Shown in pieces: positions 1 through 8,331 of a stretch of DNA of 64,000 bases. The notes below the pieces were generated by a model, which saw nothing but the letters and a program-made list of their open reading frames with translations, was not told where the DNA came from and ran no database searches. The position numbers and the translations under genes are program-made. The DNA lies in NCBI RefSeq assembly GCF_018780075.1, contig NZ_JADMKB010000069.1, forward strand, positions 1-64,000, written 5' to 3'. Source of the DNA: Hydrogenophaga sp. GTDB taxonomy: Bacteria > Pseudomonadota > Gammaproteobacteria > Burkholderiales > Burkholderiaceae_C. The first letter of the stretch is position 1, and the number at the start of each line of letters is the position of its first letter.

Positions 1-363
1 ATCATCGGCGTGCTGGCCGCGCTGATCGTGCCCAACGTGCTGGACCGCGCCGACGACGCGCGCGTGACCGCCGCCAGGACCGACGTCAACAACCTGATGC
101 AGGCGCTCAAGCTGTACCGCCTGGACAACCAGCGCTACCCCAGCGGCGAACAGGGCCTGACCGCGCTGGTGGCCAAGCCCACGGCGGCACCGGTGCCGCC
201 GAACTGGCGGCCCTACCTGGAGAAGCTGCCGGCCGACCCCTGGAGCCGCCCCTACCAGTACCTGAACCCGGGCCTGCACGCCGAAGTCGATGTGCTGTCA
301 CTGGGCGCGGACGGCCAGACCGGTGGCGAGGGCAAGGACGCCGACGTGGGCAGCTGGCAGTGA
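1..363 (+). CDS. gspG: Type II secretion major pseudopilin GspG (5' end missing)
   Basis: The reading frame is open from the first base, so the gene starts before the window and lacks the prepilin leader and first mature residues. The visible part begins in the hydrophobic helix (IIGVLAALIVPNVL) and continues with the GspG core: DVNNLMQALKLYRLDN, YPSGEQGL, LPADPWSRPYQY, then the calcium-loop region ending GGEGKDADVGSW. GspG is the main subunit of the periplasmic pseudopilus that pushes substrates through the GspD secretin. It is the first visible gene of a gspGHIJKLMNDEF operon. Confidence 0.95.
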   Translation: MIGVLAALIVPNVLDRADDARVTAARTDVNNLMQALKLYRLDNQRYPSGEQGLTALVAKPTAAPVPPNWRPYLEKLPADPWSRPYQYLNPGLHAEVDVLSLGADGQTGGEGKDADVGSWQ

Positions 364-470
364 CTGGCTCCCCCCTGCGCCGCTGCGCGGCGTCCCCCCA
401 GGGGGACGGTGCCCTTCGACCGGCGGAGCCGGATCGTCGGCACCCGCTGGGTGAAGGCATTTCGCGCCGT
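364..470 (+). repeat. Type A palindromic repeat between gspG and gspH, with bridging ORF
   Basis: It shows the three inverted parts of the window's type A repeat: GCGCCGCTGCGCGGCG, CCCCCAGGGGG, and a CCGGCGGAGCCGG arm. A reading frame starts with GTG at 360, overlapping the gspG stop (GTGA), runs 43 codons through the repeat, and ends with TGA at 489-491, immediately before the gspH ATG at 492. It could carry ribosomes across the spacer. Whether the peptide is made is unknown. Confidence 0.7.
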
Positions 471-491
471 TGGTTTCTCTGGTTACCGTGA

Positions 492-974
492 ATGGTCAAG
501 AACCCCTTGCCCCCCTTGCGTGCGAGCCAGGGCTTCACCTTGCTGGAGTTGCTGGTGGTGGTCTCCATCGTGGCGCTGGCGACGGCGGGGGTGAGCCTGT
601 CGCTGCGTGACGCCGGTGCCAAGGAGCTGGAGAGCGAAGCGATCCGCCTGGCCGCGCTGCTCGAGTCGGGGCGGGCGCAGTCGCGCAGCAGCGGTGTGCA
701 GGTGCGCTGGCTCGCCAACGACGAGGGTTTCGAATTTCAGGGCATCAGCACCCGCGCCGAGGCGCGTGACTCGCTGGCCCGGCCTCGCACCTGGCTGAGC
801 ACCGAGACCCGTGCGCGGGTGACCCAGCCGCCCGGCGCCGACGGGCTGGTGCTTGGGCCAGAGCCCTTGATCGCGGCGCAGCGCCTGGAGCTCATTCAGG
901 GCGACCGGCGGCTGACCCTCGCCACCGATGGCCTCGCGCCCTTTGCGGTCGTCGCGGCGCCCCTCACGCCATGA
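492..974 (+). CDS. gspH: Type II secretion minor pseudopilin GspH
   Basis: A 160-residue protein with a class III prepilin leader, cleaved at ASQG|FTLLELLVVVSIV with Glu at mature position 5, as PilD/GspO requires. The hydrophobic helix is followed by a globular domain with the usual GspH RLAALLESGRAQSRSSG stretch. GspH is a minor pseudopilin of the GspHIJK pseudopilus tip group. The ATG directly follows the stop of the repeat-encoded bridging frame, and its end overlaps the gspI start by 4 nt (ATGA), indicating coupled translation. Confidence 0.9.
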   Translation: MVKNPLPPLRASQGFTLLELLVVVSIVALATAGVSLSLRDAGAKELESEAIRLAALLESGRAQSRSSGVQVRWLANDEGFEFQGISTRAEARDSLARPRTWLSTETRARVTQPPGADGLVLGPEPLIAAQRLELIQGDRRLTLATDGLAPFAVVAAPLTP

Positions 975-1348
975 CCCCGCGCCCAGGCTCACGCGGTTTC
1001 ACGCTGATTGAAATTCTGGTGGCGCTGGCGGTGGTGGCCGTGGCGCTCGCTGCCGGCTCGCAGGCCACCGGCGCGCTCACCCGCGCGGCGGCACGCCAGA
1101 GCGACCAGTGGCTGGCCCAGCTGTGCGCCGAAAACGAGTTGATCCGGCTGCGGCTGACGCGCCAGTTGCCCAGCGTGGGCGACAGCACCAGCGAGTGCCA
1201 GCAGGCCGGACGCACCTTGCAGGTGAGGCTGTCCGTGGTGCCCACACCCAACCCCAACTTCCGCCGCGTGGACGCGCTGGTCGAATCGAGGGTGGACGGC
1301 GTGGACGTGCGGCTCTTGAGCCTTTCCACCATCATGGGGCGGTATTGA
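971..1348 (+). CDS. gspI: Type II secretion minor pseudopilin GspI
   Basis: A 125-residue pseudopilin with prepilin site GSRG|FTLIEILVALAVVAVALAA, Glu5 present. The length and the C-terminal VDVRLLSLSTIM match GspI, which nucleates the pseudopilus tip with GspJ and GspK. Both ends overlap neighbours as ATGA: the start at 971 overlaps the gspH stop, and the stop at 1346-1348 overlaps the gspJ ATG at 1348. Confidence 0.92.
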   Translation: MTPRPGSRGFTLIEILVALAVVAVALAAGSQATGALTRAAARQSDQWLAQLCAENELIRLRLTRQLPSVGDSTSECQQAGRTLQVRLSVVPTPNPNFRRVDALVESRVDGVDVRLLSLSTIMGRY

Positions 1349-2208
1349 TGGGCCCCCACACTCCACCGCTGTGCGGCTCGTTGCCCCCCGAGGGGGCTGT
1401 TTCGCCTTGGGGCGGCCCGGCGGCGGATCGAGGCCCCCACACTCCACCGCTTCGCGGCTCGTTGCCCCCCGAGGGGGCTGTTTCGCCTTGGGGCGGCCCG
1501 GCGGCGAAACGCGGTTTCTGGCACCGCTGCCGCCGTCAGGCGGGTTTCACGCTGATCGAGCTGCTGGTGGCGCTGGCGGTGATGTCCATGCTGGCCATCC
1601 TGAGCTGGCGCTCCATCGATGGCATGAACCGCACCCAGACCCTGACCCAGCAGCGCGCCGACGAGCTGCTGCGCCTGCAGGCGGCGCTGGGCCAATGGCA
1701 CGCGGACCTCGACGCATTGGTCTACACCGATGAGCTCAATCCCCTCGAATTCGACGGCAAGCTGCTGCGCATGACCCGCCGGGACAGCGGGGACAACGGC
1801 CTGAACAGCGCGGGTGTGCGCGTGGTCGCGTGGAGCCGCCTCGGCCGCGCCGACGCGCCCGGCGCGCAATGGATGCGCTGGCAATCGGCCCCGGTGCAGC
1901 GCCGCGACGAACTGGCCGAGGTCTGGCAACGGGCGGCCGAGTGGGCCGAGTCGGGCGCTGCGGACGGCCGCGACAGCGCCGTGGCGCTCGCAGGCATCGA
2001 CCAGTGGCAGCTCTTCTACCACCGGGGTGAAACCTGGGGCAACTCGCTGTCCTCGGTCGGCAATGAAAGCGCAGGCGTGCTCACCGTCTCGGAGGGCAGC
2101 ATCCCCAACGGCGTGCGCCTGGTCCTCACCCTCACGCCCGGGCAGGGACTCGCGGGCACCCTGGTGCGCGACTGGGTGCGCCCGACGCTGCAGGCCGGAA
2201 GGACATGA
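1348..2208 (+). CDS. gspJ: Type II secretion minor pseudopilin GspJ with repeat-encoded extended leader
   Basis: A 286-residue protein. The start at 1348 overlaps the gspI stop (ATGA) and is in frame. The prepilin site is RRQAG|FTLIELLVALAVMSML, so mature GspJ begins at residue 67 with Glu5 present. The body is typical of GspJ (ELLRLQAALGQWHADLDAL; DGKLLRMTRR). The oddity is a leader of about 66 residues where family members usually have 6-15: it consists of two tandem 27-residue units (GPHTPPLCGSLPPEGAVSPW...) encoded by the window's type B repeat. Initiation inside the repeat is possible, but the ATGA overlap favours 1348. GspJ sits in the pseudopilus tip with GspI and GspK. Confidence 0.88.
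   Translation: MGPHTPPLCGSLPPEGAVSPWGGPAADRGPHTPPLRGSLPPEGAVSPWGGPAAKRGFWHRCRRQAGFTLIELLVALAVMSMLAILSWRSIDGMNRTQTLTQQRADELLRLQAALGQWHADLDALVYTDELNPLEFDGKLLRMTRRDSGDNGLNSAGVRVVAWSRLGRADAPGAQWMRWQSAPVQRRDELAEVWQRAAEWAESGAADGRDSAVALAGIDQWQLFYHRGETWGNSLSSVGNESAGVLTVSEGSIPNGVRLVLTLTPGQGLAGTLVRDWVRPTLQAGRT
1351..1512 (+). repeat. Tandem type B repeat (two 81-bp units) inside the 5' end of gspJ
   Basis: Two nearly identical 81-bp units (1351-1431 and 1432-1512), each with a CCCCCCGAGGGGG palindrome and a CTTGGGGCGGCCCGGCGGC tail. As 81 is a multiple of three, both units read through in the gspJ frame. An inverted copy of the same repeat type lies at 22036-22125, upstream of queC. Confidence 0.9.
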
Positions 2209-2212
2209 GGAC

Positions 2213-2356
2213 ATGAAACACCCCCCGCGCCGCTTCGCGTCACCCCCCTCAAGGGGGGCGGCACTGGCCGTCCGGCAAAGCCGGCCCGGCGGTGCCCTGG
2301 GGCTGGCTCCCTTCGCGCGCTGCGGATCGGTTGACGCTGGGGGGCTTGCGACATGA
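2213..2356 (+). other. Repeat-encoded bridging ORF between gspJ and gspK
   Basis: An ATG four bases after the gspJ stop opens a 47-codon frame beginning MKHPPRRFASPPSRG. It runs through a type A repeat and ends at TGA 2354-2356, overlapping the gspK ATG at 2353 (ATGA). The arrangement would allow ribosomes to pass from gspJ to gspK. It starts in a short direct duplication, GGACATGAGGACATGA (2201-2216). The peptide itself is probably without function. Confidence 0.5.
2219..2310 (+). repeat. Type A palindromic repeat, forward copy, gspJ/gspK junction
   Basis: It reads CGCGCCGCTTCGCGTCACC, then a CCCCCCTCAAGGGGGG palindrome, then GTCCGGCAAAGCCGGCC and GGTGCCCTGGGG. It faces an inverted copy at 2404-2494, so a long stem could form across the junction. 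Confidence 0.85.
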
Positions 2357-3450
2357 GTCCCCAAAAGACCGCCCGGCGCATGTGCCTCACGAACGAGGGG
2401 AAGTCCCCCCAGGGCACCGCCGGGCCGGCTTTGCCGGACGGCCAGTGCCGCCCCCCTGGGGGGGTGACGCGAAGCGGCGCGGGGGGGCGCCAACAGGGCG
2501 CAGCCCTCCTCCTCGCCATGCTCACCGTCGCGCTCGTGGCCACGCTGGCCTCGGCGGCGCTGTGGCAGCAATGGCGTTCGGCCGAGGTGGAAGCGGCCGA
2601 GCGGCAGCGCCTGCAGGCGAGCTGGATCCTCGTCGGTGCGCTGGACTGGGCGCGCCTGATCCTGCGCGAAGACGCGCGCAGCAACCAGAACACCGGTGCG
2701 GCCGATCACCTGGGCGAACCCTGGGCGACGCCACTGGAAGAAGCCCGCCTCTCCAGCTTTCTGGCGGCCGACAAGAACAACAGCGCCGAAGAACTGATGC
2801 CGGCCTTTCTGTCGGGCGAGATGATCGACCAGCAGTCGCGTCTGAACTTCCGCAACCTGATCAGGATCACCGGCACCGGGCCACAGGCCAAGGCGGAGCT
2901 GTCGGCGCCGGATGTGGCCACGTTCACCCGGCTGTACGCGCTGCTCGACCTGCCCCCCGCCGAATTGACGGCCGCGGCCGCCAACCTGCTGCGCACCACC
3001 GAGCGTGCGCTCGACGACCCCGAGCCGTCCTCTTCGCCCCTGGTGCCCAAGCGCTACGCCCAGCTGGGCTGGCTGGGCCTGAGCCGGGCCAGCCTCGCGG
3101 CCCTGGAAAAACACGTCACGGTCCTGCCCGAGCGCAGCCGGCTCAACCTCAACACCGCCAGCGCCGAGGCCCTGAGCGCGAGCGTGCCGGGCCTGGACCT
3201 GGCCATGGCCCAGCAGGTGCTCACCAGCCGCGCCAGCAACCCGTTCACCAAGCTGGAGGACGCTGTGGCCCGCATCCCGGGCGCCACCGCCGAAACGGTG
3301 ACCGTCGCGAACCACGACGTGCGCAGCCGGTTCTTCGAGGCGCGTGTGCGGCTGCGCCTGGACGACACCCTGATCGAAGAGCACTCGCTGATCCAGCGCA
3401 ACGGCCTGACCACCCTGGTGCTGTGGCGCGAACGGGTGGCGGCACCGTGA
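2353..3450 (+). CDS. gspK: Type II secretion minor pseudopilin GspK with repeat-encoded leader
   Basis: A 365-residue protein. The pseudopilin segment is RQQG|AALLLAMLTVALVATLAS. It lacks Glu5, as expected for GspK, the pseudopilus tip cap. It has the GspK SAM-like repeats (RLNLNTASAEALSASVPGL) and the usual large size. The start at 2353 overlaps the stop of a bridging frame. Residues about 20-46 are encoded by the inverted type A repeat (GTAGPALPDGQ...GGVTRSGAGG), giving a leader of about 49 residues. The ATGs near the gspJ stop (2205, 2213) are out of frame with gspK, suggesting that an insertion displaced the original start. Confidence 0.88.
   Translation: MSPQKTARRMCLTNEGKSPQGTAGPALPDGQCRPPGGVTRSGAGGRQQGAALLLAMLTVALVATLASAALWQQWRSAEVEAAERQRLQASWILVGALDWARLILREDARSNQNTGAADHLGEPWATPLEEARLSSFLAADKNNSAEELMPAFLSGEMIDQQSRLNFRNLIRITGTGPQAKAELSAPDVATFTRLYALLDLPPAELTAAAANLLRTTERALDDPEPSSSPLVPKRYAQLGWLGLSRASLAALEKHVTVLPERSRLNLNTASAEALSASVPGLDLAMAQQVLTSRASNPFTKLEDAVARIPGATAETVTVANHDVRSRFFEARVRLRLDDTLIEEHSLIQRNGLTTLVLWRERVAAP
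2404..2494 (-). repeat. Type A palindromic repeat, inverted copy, inside the 5' end of gspK
   Basis: The reverse complement of the 2219-2310 copy: GGCACCGCCGGGCC, CTTTGCCGGACGG, a CCCCCCTGGGGGGG palindrome, then TGACGCGAAGCGGCGCGGG. It is translated as part of the gspK leader. Confidence 0.85.
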
Positions 3451-3505
3451 CCCGGCGCGACTCGCCTGTCCGGGGTTATCTCACTAGAATGAAAGACTGT
3501 CCGGC

Positions 3506-4822
3506 GTGCCCCGCACGCTGCCGCCGCCTCACGACGTGCTGATCCTCACCCCGACCGAATTCTCCACCGCCGCCGCCAGCCCGACCTCGGTGCTGGACTG
3601 GGCCCGTTCGCCCAACGGCCAGCTGCTGGCGGACCACGGCACTTGCGCCGCGGCCCTGTTGCCGGCGGACGACGATGTGGTGCTGGTGCTGCCGCCTCGC
3701 ACCGTGTCCTGGCACCGGGTGGCGCTGCCCAAGGTGGCTGCGGCTCGGCTGCGGGCCGCACTGGACGGCGTGCTGGAGGACCGGCTGCTGAACGACCCGG
3801 CCGAACTGCACTTCGCGCTGGAGCCGGGCGGCCGTCCCGGGCAGACGCTCTGGGTGGCGGCCTGTCACAAGGCCTGGCTGAAGTCCTGGTTGCAGGTGCT
3901 CGAGACTGCGGGCCGCCCGGTCTCGCGCATCGTGCCCGCCCTCTGGCCCACATCGGCGGGGGGCGGAGATCGCAGCGAAACCGTGCACTGGGCCCACGAC
4001 GAAGGCGACTGCGTCTGGCTGACCACGGCCAACCCGCTGGGCGTGCGCAGCGTCCCGCTGCGTGAAAGCAGCACCAGCACCTTCGGCCCCACCAGCACCT
4101 TCGGCGATTCGAGCTTCGGGGACCTCGGACCCACGGCCAGCGGCGCCACCGGGCACCTGCCGACAGCCTCCGATCCGGCCACCACACGCTGGTTTGCCGA
4201 CCCCTCGATCACCGCGCTGGCCGAACATGCGTGCAACCAGCGCTTCGACCTGATGCCACCGCCGGCCTGGTTGCTGCGCTGCGCCCAGTCCGACTGGAAC
4301 CTCGCGCAGTTCGACCTCAGCCTCTCCAGCGGCGCGCGGCGCAACCAGCGCCTGCGCCAGTCGCTGCGCCAGTTCCGCAGCGCCCCGGCCTGGCGCCCCG
4401 CGCGCTGGGGCCTCGCGGCGCTGCTGCTGTCGCTGATGGGGGGCATCAACGCCATGGCCTGGATGGAGCGCAGCGCCATGACCGCCAAGCAAGCCGCCAT
4501 GACGCAGGCCCTGCGAGAGACCTTCCCCGGTGAAACGCTGGTGATGGACGCGCCGCTGCAGATGCGGCGCGCGCTGGCCCGCCTGCAACAGGCCAGCGGC
4601 ACGCTCTCCACCAGCGATCTGGAGGCCATGCTGGCGGCGATCGCGGCCGCGGCCCCCGACGCCGCGCCCACCGCGCTCGACTTCTCCGCCGGTGACGCCC
4701 GGCTGGGCGCCTGGAACGTCCCCGAGCCCCAACTCCTGGCCCTGCAGCAAGCGCTCAACGAACGCGGCTGGGCGGCCAGCGTCGAAGGTGGCTCGCTGCG
4801 CATCCGACCGAAAGCCCCCTGA
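3506..4822 (+). CDS. gspL: Type II secretion inner-membrane platform protein GspL
   Basis: A 438-residue protein with a GTG start; no in-frame ATG gives a better N-terminus. The N-terminal cytoplasmic actin-like domain (VVLVLPPRTVSWHRVALP; WVAACHKAWLKSWLQ) is the part that binds GspE. A single membrane segment follows (WGLAALLLSLMGGINAMAW, about residues 305-323), then a ferredoxin-like periplasmic domain. A Ser/Thr/Gly-rich stretch (TSTFGPTSTFG) interrupts the cytoplasmic domain. The stop overlaps the gspM ATG. Confidence 0.9.
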   Translation: MPRTLPPPHDVLILTPTEFSTAAASPTSVLDWARSPNGQLLADHGTCAAALLPADDDVVLVLPPRTVSWHRVALPKVAAARLRAALDGVLEDRLLNDPAELHFALEPGGRPGQTLWVAACHKAWLKSWLQVLETAGRPVSRIVPALWPTSAGGGDRSETVHWAHDEGDCVWLTTANPLGVRSVPLRESSTSTFGPTSTFGDSSFGDLGPTASGATGHLPTASDPATTRWFADPSITALAEHACNQRFDLMPPPAWLLRCAQSDWNLAQFDLSLSSGARRNQRLRQSLRQFRSAPAWRPARWGLAALLLSLMGGINAMAWMERSAMTAKQAAMTQALRETFPGETLVMDAPLQMRRALARLQQASGTLSTSDLEAMLAAIAAAAPDAAPTALDFSAGDARLGAWNVPEPQLLALQQALNERGWAASVEGGSLRIRPKAP

Positions 4823-5364
4823 TGGCCGCACCCGATCAAGCCCTGAGGGCCTCCGCCCTGACCCGCCTCGGTCAGCGCCTTGGCACCACGCTGCAGGCCA
4901 TGTCGCCCCGCGAGCAACGCGCGGTGCACATCGCCGCCTGGGTCGTGGGGCTGGGTCTCTTGTGGTGGGTGGGCCTGGCGCCCGCGCTCAAGACCTTGCA
5001 GCAAGCCCCCGCGAAACAGGCCCAGCTCGACCAGGCACTGAGCCAGATGCAAGACCTGGCCGCCAGCGCCGAGGTGCTGCGCAAGCAGAACGCCACCCCG
5101 CCGCCCGGCCGCGACGCGGCTTTGCGCGCGCTCGAAGACGCGACCCGCGCGCTCGGTGCCAGTGCGCAGATGGCGCTGCAGGGCGACCGTGCCACGGTGA
5201 CCCTGCGCAGCACACCCCCGCGCGCGCTGGCGCAGTGGCTCCACCAGGTGCGCGTCAACGCCCGGCTGCTGCCGGTGCAGGCGCAGATGCAGCGCGGCGG
5301 CAACCCCGACGGCTGGACGGGCCAGATCGTGCTCTCCGGCCCCGGTCTGGGAACCGGCAACTGA
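4822..5364 (+). CDS. gspM: Type II secretion platform protein GspM
   Basis: A 180-residue bitopic protein: a short cytoplasmic N-terminus containing SPREQRAVHIAAWVVGLGLLW (the typical GspM 'SPRE' entry into the membrane helix), then a coiled-coil-prone linker and a small periplasmic ferredoxin-like domain. GspM partners GspL. It overlaps gspL (TGATG) and gspN (TGATG) by one base each. Confidence 0.88.
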   Translation: MAAPDQALRASALTRLGQRLGTTLQAMSPREQRAVHIAAWVVGLGLLWWVGLAPALKTLQQAPAKQAQLDQALSQMQDLAASAEVLRKQNATPPPGRDAALRALEDATRALGASAQMALQGDRATVTLRSTPPRALAQWLHQVRVNARLLPVQAQMQRGGNPDGWTGQIVLSGPGLGTGN

Positions 5365-6155
5365 TGGCACGCCCCAATACCGTCCGCTGGGCCTGGCTGG
5401 GTGCTGGCCTGGGCCTGCTGACCGCTGTGCTGGTCTTTGCGCCCGCGCGCTGGCTGGGCATGGCACTGGACAGCGCCTCCGGTGGCCGGGTGCAACTGGT
5501 CAATGCCCGGGGCACCGTGTGGAACGGTCGGGGCGACCTGCTGCTCAGCGGCGGCGAGGGCAGCCGCGGCCAGACCGCGCTGCCGCAAGGCGTGCACTGG
5601 ACGCTGGCGCCGGGTTGGCAACAAGGGCCGGTCCTGAAAGCCCGACTGAGTTCACCCTGCTGCACCGAGCAGCCCATCGGCATCACGGTGCGCCCGGGCA
5701 TGGGCAGCGCCGACCTGGTGTTCTCTGCCTTCAGCAGCCGCTGGCCCGCCGCGTTGCTGGTCGGGCTGGGCACGCCCTGGAACACCCTGCGCCTGGACGG
5801 CCAGTTGCTGTTCCAGTCGCCCGGCTTCACGGTGGCCTGGCACAGCGGGCGACCTCAACTGAAGGGGCTGCTCGTGATCGAAGCGCGCGACCTCGCCACC
5901 CGCGTGTCCACGCTGCGCCCGCTGGGCAGCTACCGCGTCGAACTGCGGGCCAGGCCCGAAGGCGACCAGGCCACGCTCGCGCTCACCACGCTCAACGGCG
6001 GCCTGCAACTCCAGGGCAACGGCCAGTGGGTGGGCGGGCGGCTGCGCTTTCGCGGCGACGCACAGGCCGCGCCCGGCAACGAGACCGCGCTGGCCAACCT
6101 GCTCAGCATCATCGGGCGGCGCGAAGGCGTGCGCTCGCTGCTTACGTTCGGATAA
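5364..6155 (+). CDS. gspN: Type II secretion protein GspN
   Basis: A 263-residue protein with an N-terminal membrane anchor (WLGAGLGLLTAVLVFAPARW) followed by a mainly beta periplasmic part with the GspN hallmarks VQLVNARGTVWNGRGDLLL and PLGSYRVEL. GspN is an accessory subunit found in a subset of type II systems, and its exact role is not settled. The start overlaps the gspM stop. Confidence 0.85.
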   Translation: MARPNTVRWAWLGAGLGLLTAVLVFAPARWLGMALDSASGGRVQLVNARGTVWNGRGDLLLSGGEGSRGQTALPQGVHWTLAPGWQQGPVLKARLSSPCCTEQPIGITVRPGMGSADLVFSAFSSRWPAALLVGLGTPWNTLRLDGQLLFQSPGFTVAWHSGRPQLKGLLVIEARDLATRVSTLRPLGSYRVELRARPEGDQATLALTTLNGGLQLQGNGQWVGGRLRFRGDAQAAPGNETALANLLSIIGRREGVRSLLTFG

Positions 6156-6189
6156 GTTTGCGCGCCGGACTTCGCGATAGGATCAAAAC

Positions 6190-8331
6190 ATGAAACCGAC
6201 CTTCTCTCCCGCCGCGCTCGCACTGGCCATGGGCCTCGTGCTCGGCCCGCTGGCCGCGCCCCTGGCGCAGGCCCAGCAGCGCCGCAATGCCGAGCCGGTG
6301 GTGCTCAATTTCGTGGGCGCCGAGATCGAGGCCGTGGCCCGCACCATGGCCACCATCACCGGGCGCAACGTGGTCGTGGACCCGCGCGTCAAAGGCACGA
6401 TGAACCTCGCCACCGACAAGCCGGTGCCGCCCGCCGTGGCACTCAACCAGTTCGGTGCCGCACTGCGCCTGCAGGGCTTCACGCTGGTGGACACCGGCGG
6501 CATCTACAAGATCGTGCCCGAGGCCGATGCCAAGCTCCAGGGCAACCCGGTGAACGCCGGCCCGGTCAGCCAGCTCGCGTCGTCGAACCAGATCGTGACC
6601 CAGATCTTCCGGCTCAACCACGAGAACGCCAACAACCTGGTGCCGGTGCTGCGCCCCTTGATCGGGCCCAACAACACCATCAACGTCAACCCCGGCAACA
6701 ACTCGCTGATCATCACCGACTACGCCGACAACCTGCAGCGCATCGGCCGCATCATCACGGCGCTGGACGTGTCCGGCGCCACCGATGTCGAGATCATTCC
6801 GCTGCAACACGCCATCGCGGTCGATCTGGCGCCGCTGGTGCTGAGGCTGATCGAACCCGCGGGCGCCGCCGCTGGTCAGGCCGGTGACCCCTCGTACAAA
6901 ACCACGCTGGTGGCCGAGCCGCGCAGCAACAGCCTGATTCTGCGCGCGGCCAACCCGGCCCGGCTGGCGCTGGCGCGTTCGCTCGTGGCCCAGCTGGACC
7001 GCCCCAGCGCCGCCAATGCGGCAGGCAACATCCACGTCGTTTACCTGAAAAACGCCGACGCCACCGCGCTGGCCACCACGTTGCGCGCGGCCATGGCCGG
7101 CGAAGGCAGCAGCGGCGCGAGCGCCGGTGCGTCGGGCAGCACCACGGTGCGCAGCGCCAGCGGGGCCGCCACCACCACCACGACCACGTCCAACCCCGCC
7201 ACCGCGCCGGTGAGCGGCAGCGCCGCGCCCTCGACCGGCGGCCAGATCCAGGCCGACCCGGCGACCAACGCGCTCATCATCACCGCGCCCGAGCCGCAGT
7301 ACCGCCAGCTGCGCGCCGTGATCGACCAGCTCGACTCGCGCCGCGCGCAGGTGTATGTGGAAAGTCTGATCGCCGAGGTCAACGCCGACAAGGCGGCCGA
7401 GTTCGGCATCCAGTGGCAAGGCCCGCTGGGCAACTTCGGCGAGAACACGGTGGGCCTGCTGGGCACCAACTTCGGCACCGGCGGCAACAACATCCTGACC
7501 AACACACTGCCCATCGCGCAGGGCAGCGTGTCCGACATCACCGCACCGGGCACCGGCCTCAACCTGGGCATGGCTTCGCGGCGCAACGGCGTGTACCTGC
7601 TGGGCTTCCTCGCTCGGTTCCTGCAGGAAAACGGCGACGGCAACATCCTCTCCACCCCCAACCTGCTGACGCTGGACAACGAAGAGGCCAAGATCGTGAT
7701 CGGCCAGAACGTGCCCTTCGTCACCGGCCAGTACACCAACAGCGGCAGCGGCTCTTCGTCCGACGGCTCGGTCAACCCGTTCCAGACCATCGAGCGCAAG
7801 GACGTGGGCCTGACCCTGCGCGTGAAACCACAGATCAGCGAAAACGGCACCATCAAGATGGTGATCTTCCAGGAGGTCAGCAGCGTGCAGGCCTCGTCGC
7901 TGAACTCGACCACGGGCCTGATCACCAACAAACGCACCATCGAATCGACCGTGCTGGTCAACGACGGCGCCATCGTCGTGCTGGGTGGCTTGCTGCAGGA
8001 CGAGTACGCGGGCAACCAGGAAAAGGTGCCCGGGCTGGGCGACATCCCGTTCTTCGGCAACCTGTTCAAGAGCGAAACCCGCAACCGCAAGAAAACCAAC
8101 CTCATGGTCTTCCTGCGTCCGGTGGTGCTGCGCGACGCGCGCGCCACGACCAGCTTCTCGCTCGACCGCTACGAGCTGATGCGCTCGCTGCAGAAAGACG
8201 CCCAGCCCGACCCCAATGTGTTGCTGCGGGTCAACGAAGGCCCGGTGATGCCGCCGCAGCGCGCAACGGAGGCAGTGCCTGGTCAGGTGGCACCTGCGTC
8301 ACTGGCGGCGCCCGAGACCGCCAAGCCATGA
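6190..8331 (+). CDS. gspD: Type II secretion outer-membrane secretin GspD
   Basis: A 713-residue secretin with a signal peptide (cleavage near ALAQA/QQ). N0 (VVLNFVGAEIEAVARTMA, TGRNVVVDPRVKG) and the N1-N3 ring domains follow (NNTINVNPGNNSLIITDYADN). A Ser/Thr/Ala-rich insert of about 45 residues lies within N3 near residues 300-345. The secretin core carries VPGLGDIPFFGNLFKS and LMVFLRPVVLRD. GspD forms the outer-membrane channel. It lies 34 nt after gspN, and its stop overlaps the gspE ATG (ATGA). Confidence 0.96.
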   Translation: MKPTFSPAALALAMGLVLGPLAAPLAQAQQRRNAEPVVLNFVGAEIEAVARTMATITGRNVVVDPRVKGTMNLATDKPVPPAVALNQFGAALRLQGFTLVDTGGIYKIVPEADAKLQGNPVNAGPVSQLASSNQIVTQIFRLNHENANNLVPVLRPLIGPNNTINVNPGNNSLIITDYADNLQRIGRIITALDVSGATDVEIIPLQHAIAVDLAPLVLRLIEPAGAAAGQAGDPSYKTTLVAEPRSNSLILRAANPARLALARSLVAQLDRPSAANAAGNIHVVYLKNADATALATTLRAAMAGEGSSGASAGASGSTTVRSASGAATTTTTTSNPATAPVSGSAAPSTGGQIQADPATNALIITAPEPQYRQLRAVIDQLDSRRAQVYVESLIAEVNADKAAEFGIQWQGPLGNFGENTVGLLGTNFGTGGNNILTNTLPIAQGSVSDITAPGTGLNLGMASRRNGVYLLGFLARFLQENGDGNILSTPNLLTLDNEEAKIVIGQNVPFVTGQYTNSGSGSSSDGSVNPFQTIERKDVGLTLRVKPQISENGTIKMVIFQEVSSVQASSLNSTTGLITNKRTIESTVLVNDGAIVVLGGLLQDEYAGNQEKVPGLGDIPFFGNLFKSETRNRKKTNLMVFLRPVVLRDARATTSFSLDRYELMRSLQKDAQPDPNVLLRVNEGPVMPPQRATEAVPGQVAPASLAAPETAKP

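Noticed and set aside
964-3384. Long minus-strand open frame opposite gspI-gspK, and many similar frames opposite gsp, flg and fli genes
   Set aside because: They are antisense or off-frame shadows caused by high GC content; the sense proteins have clear family motifs and the shadows have none.
3481-3500. TAGAAT near 3485 as a promoter for gspL
   Set aside because: No convincing -35 element at 16-18 nt, and gspL lies only 55 nt after gspK in a continuous operon.
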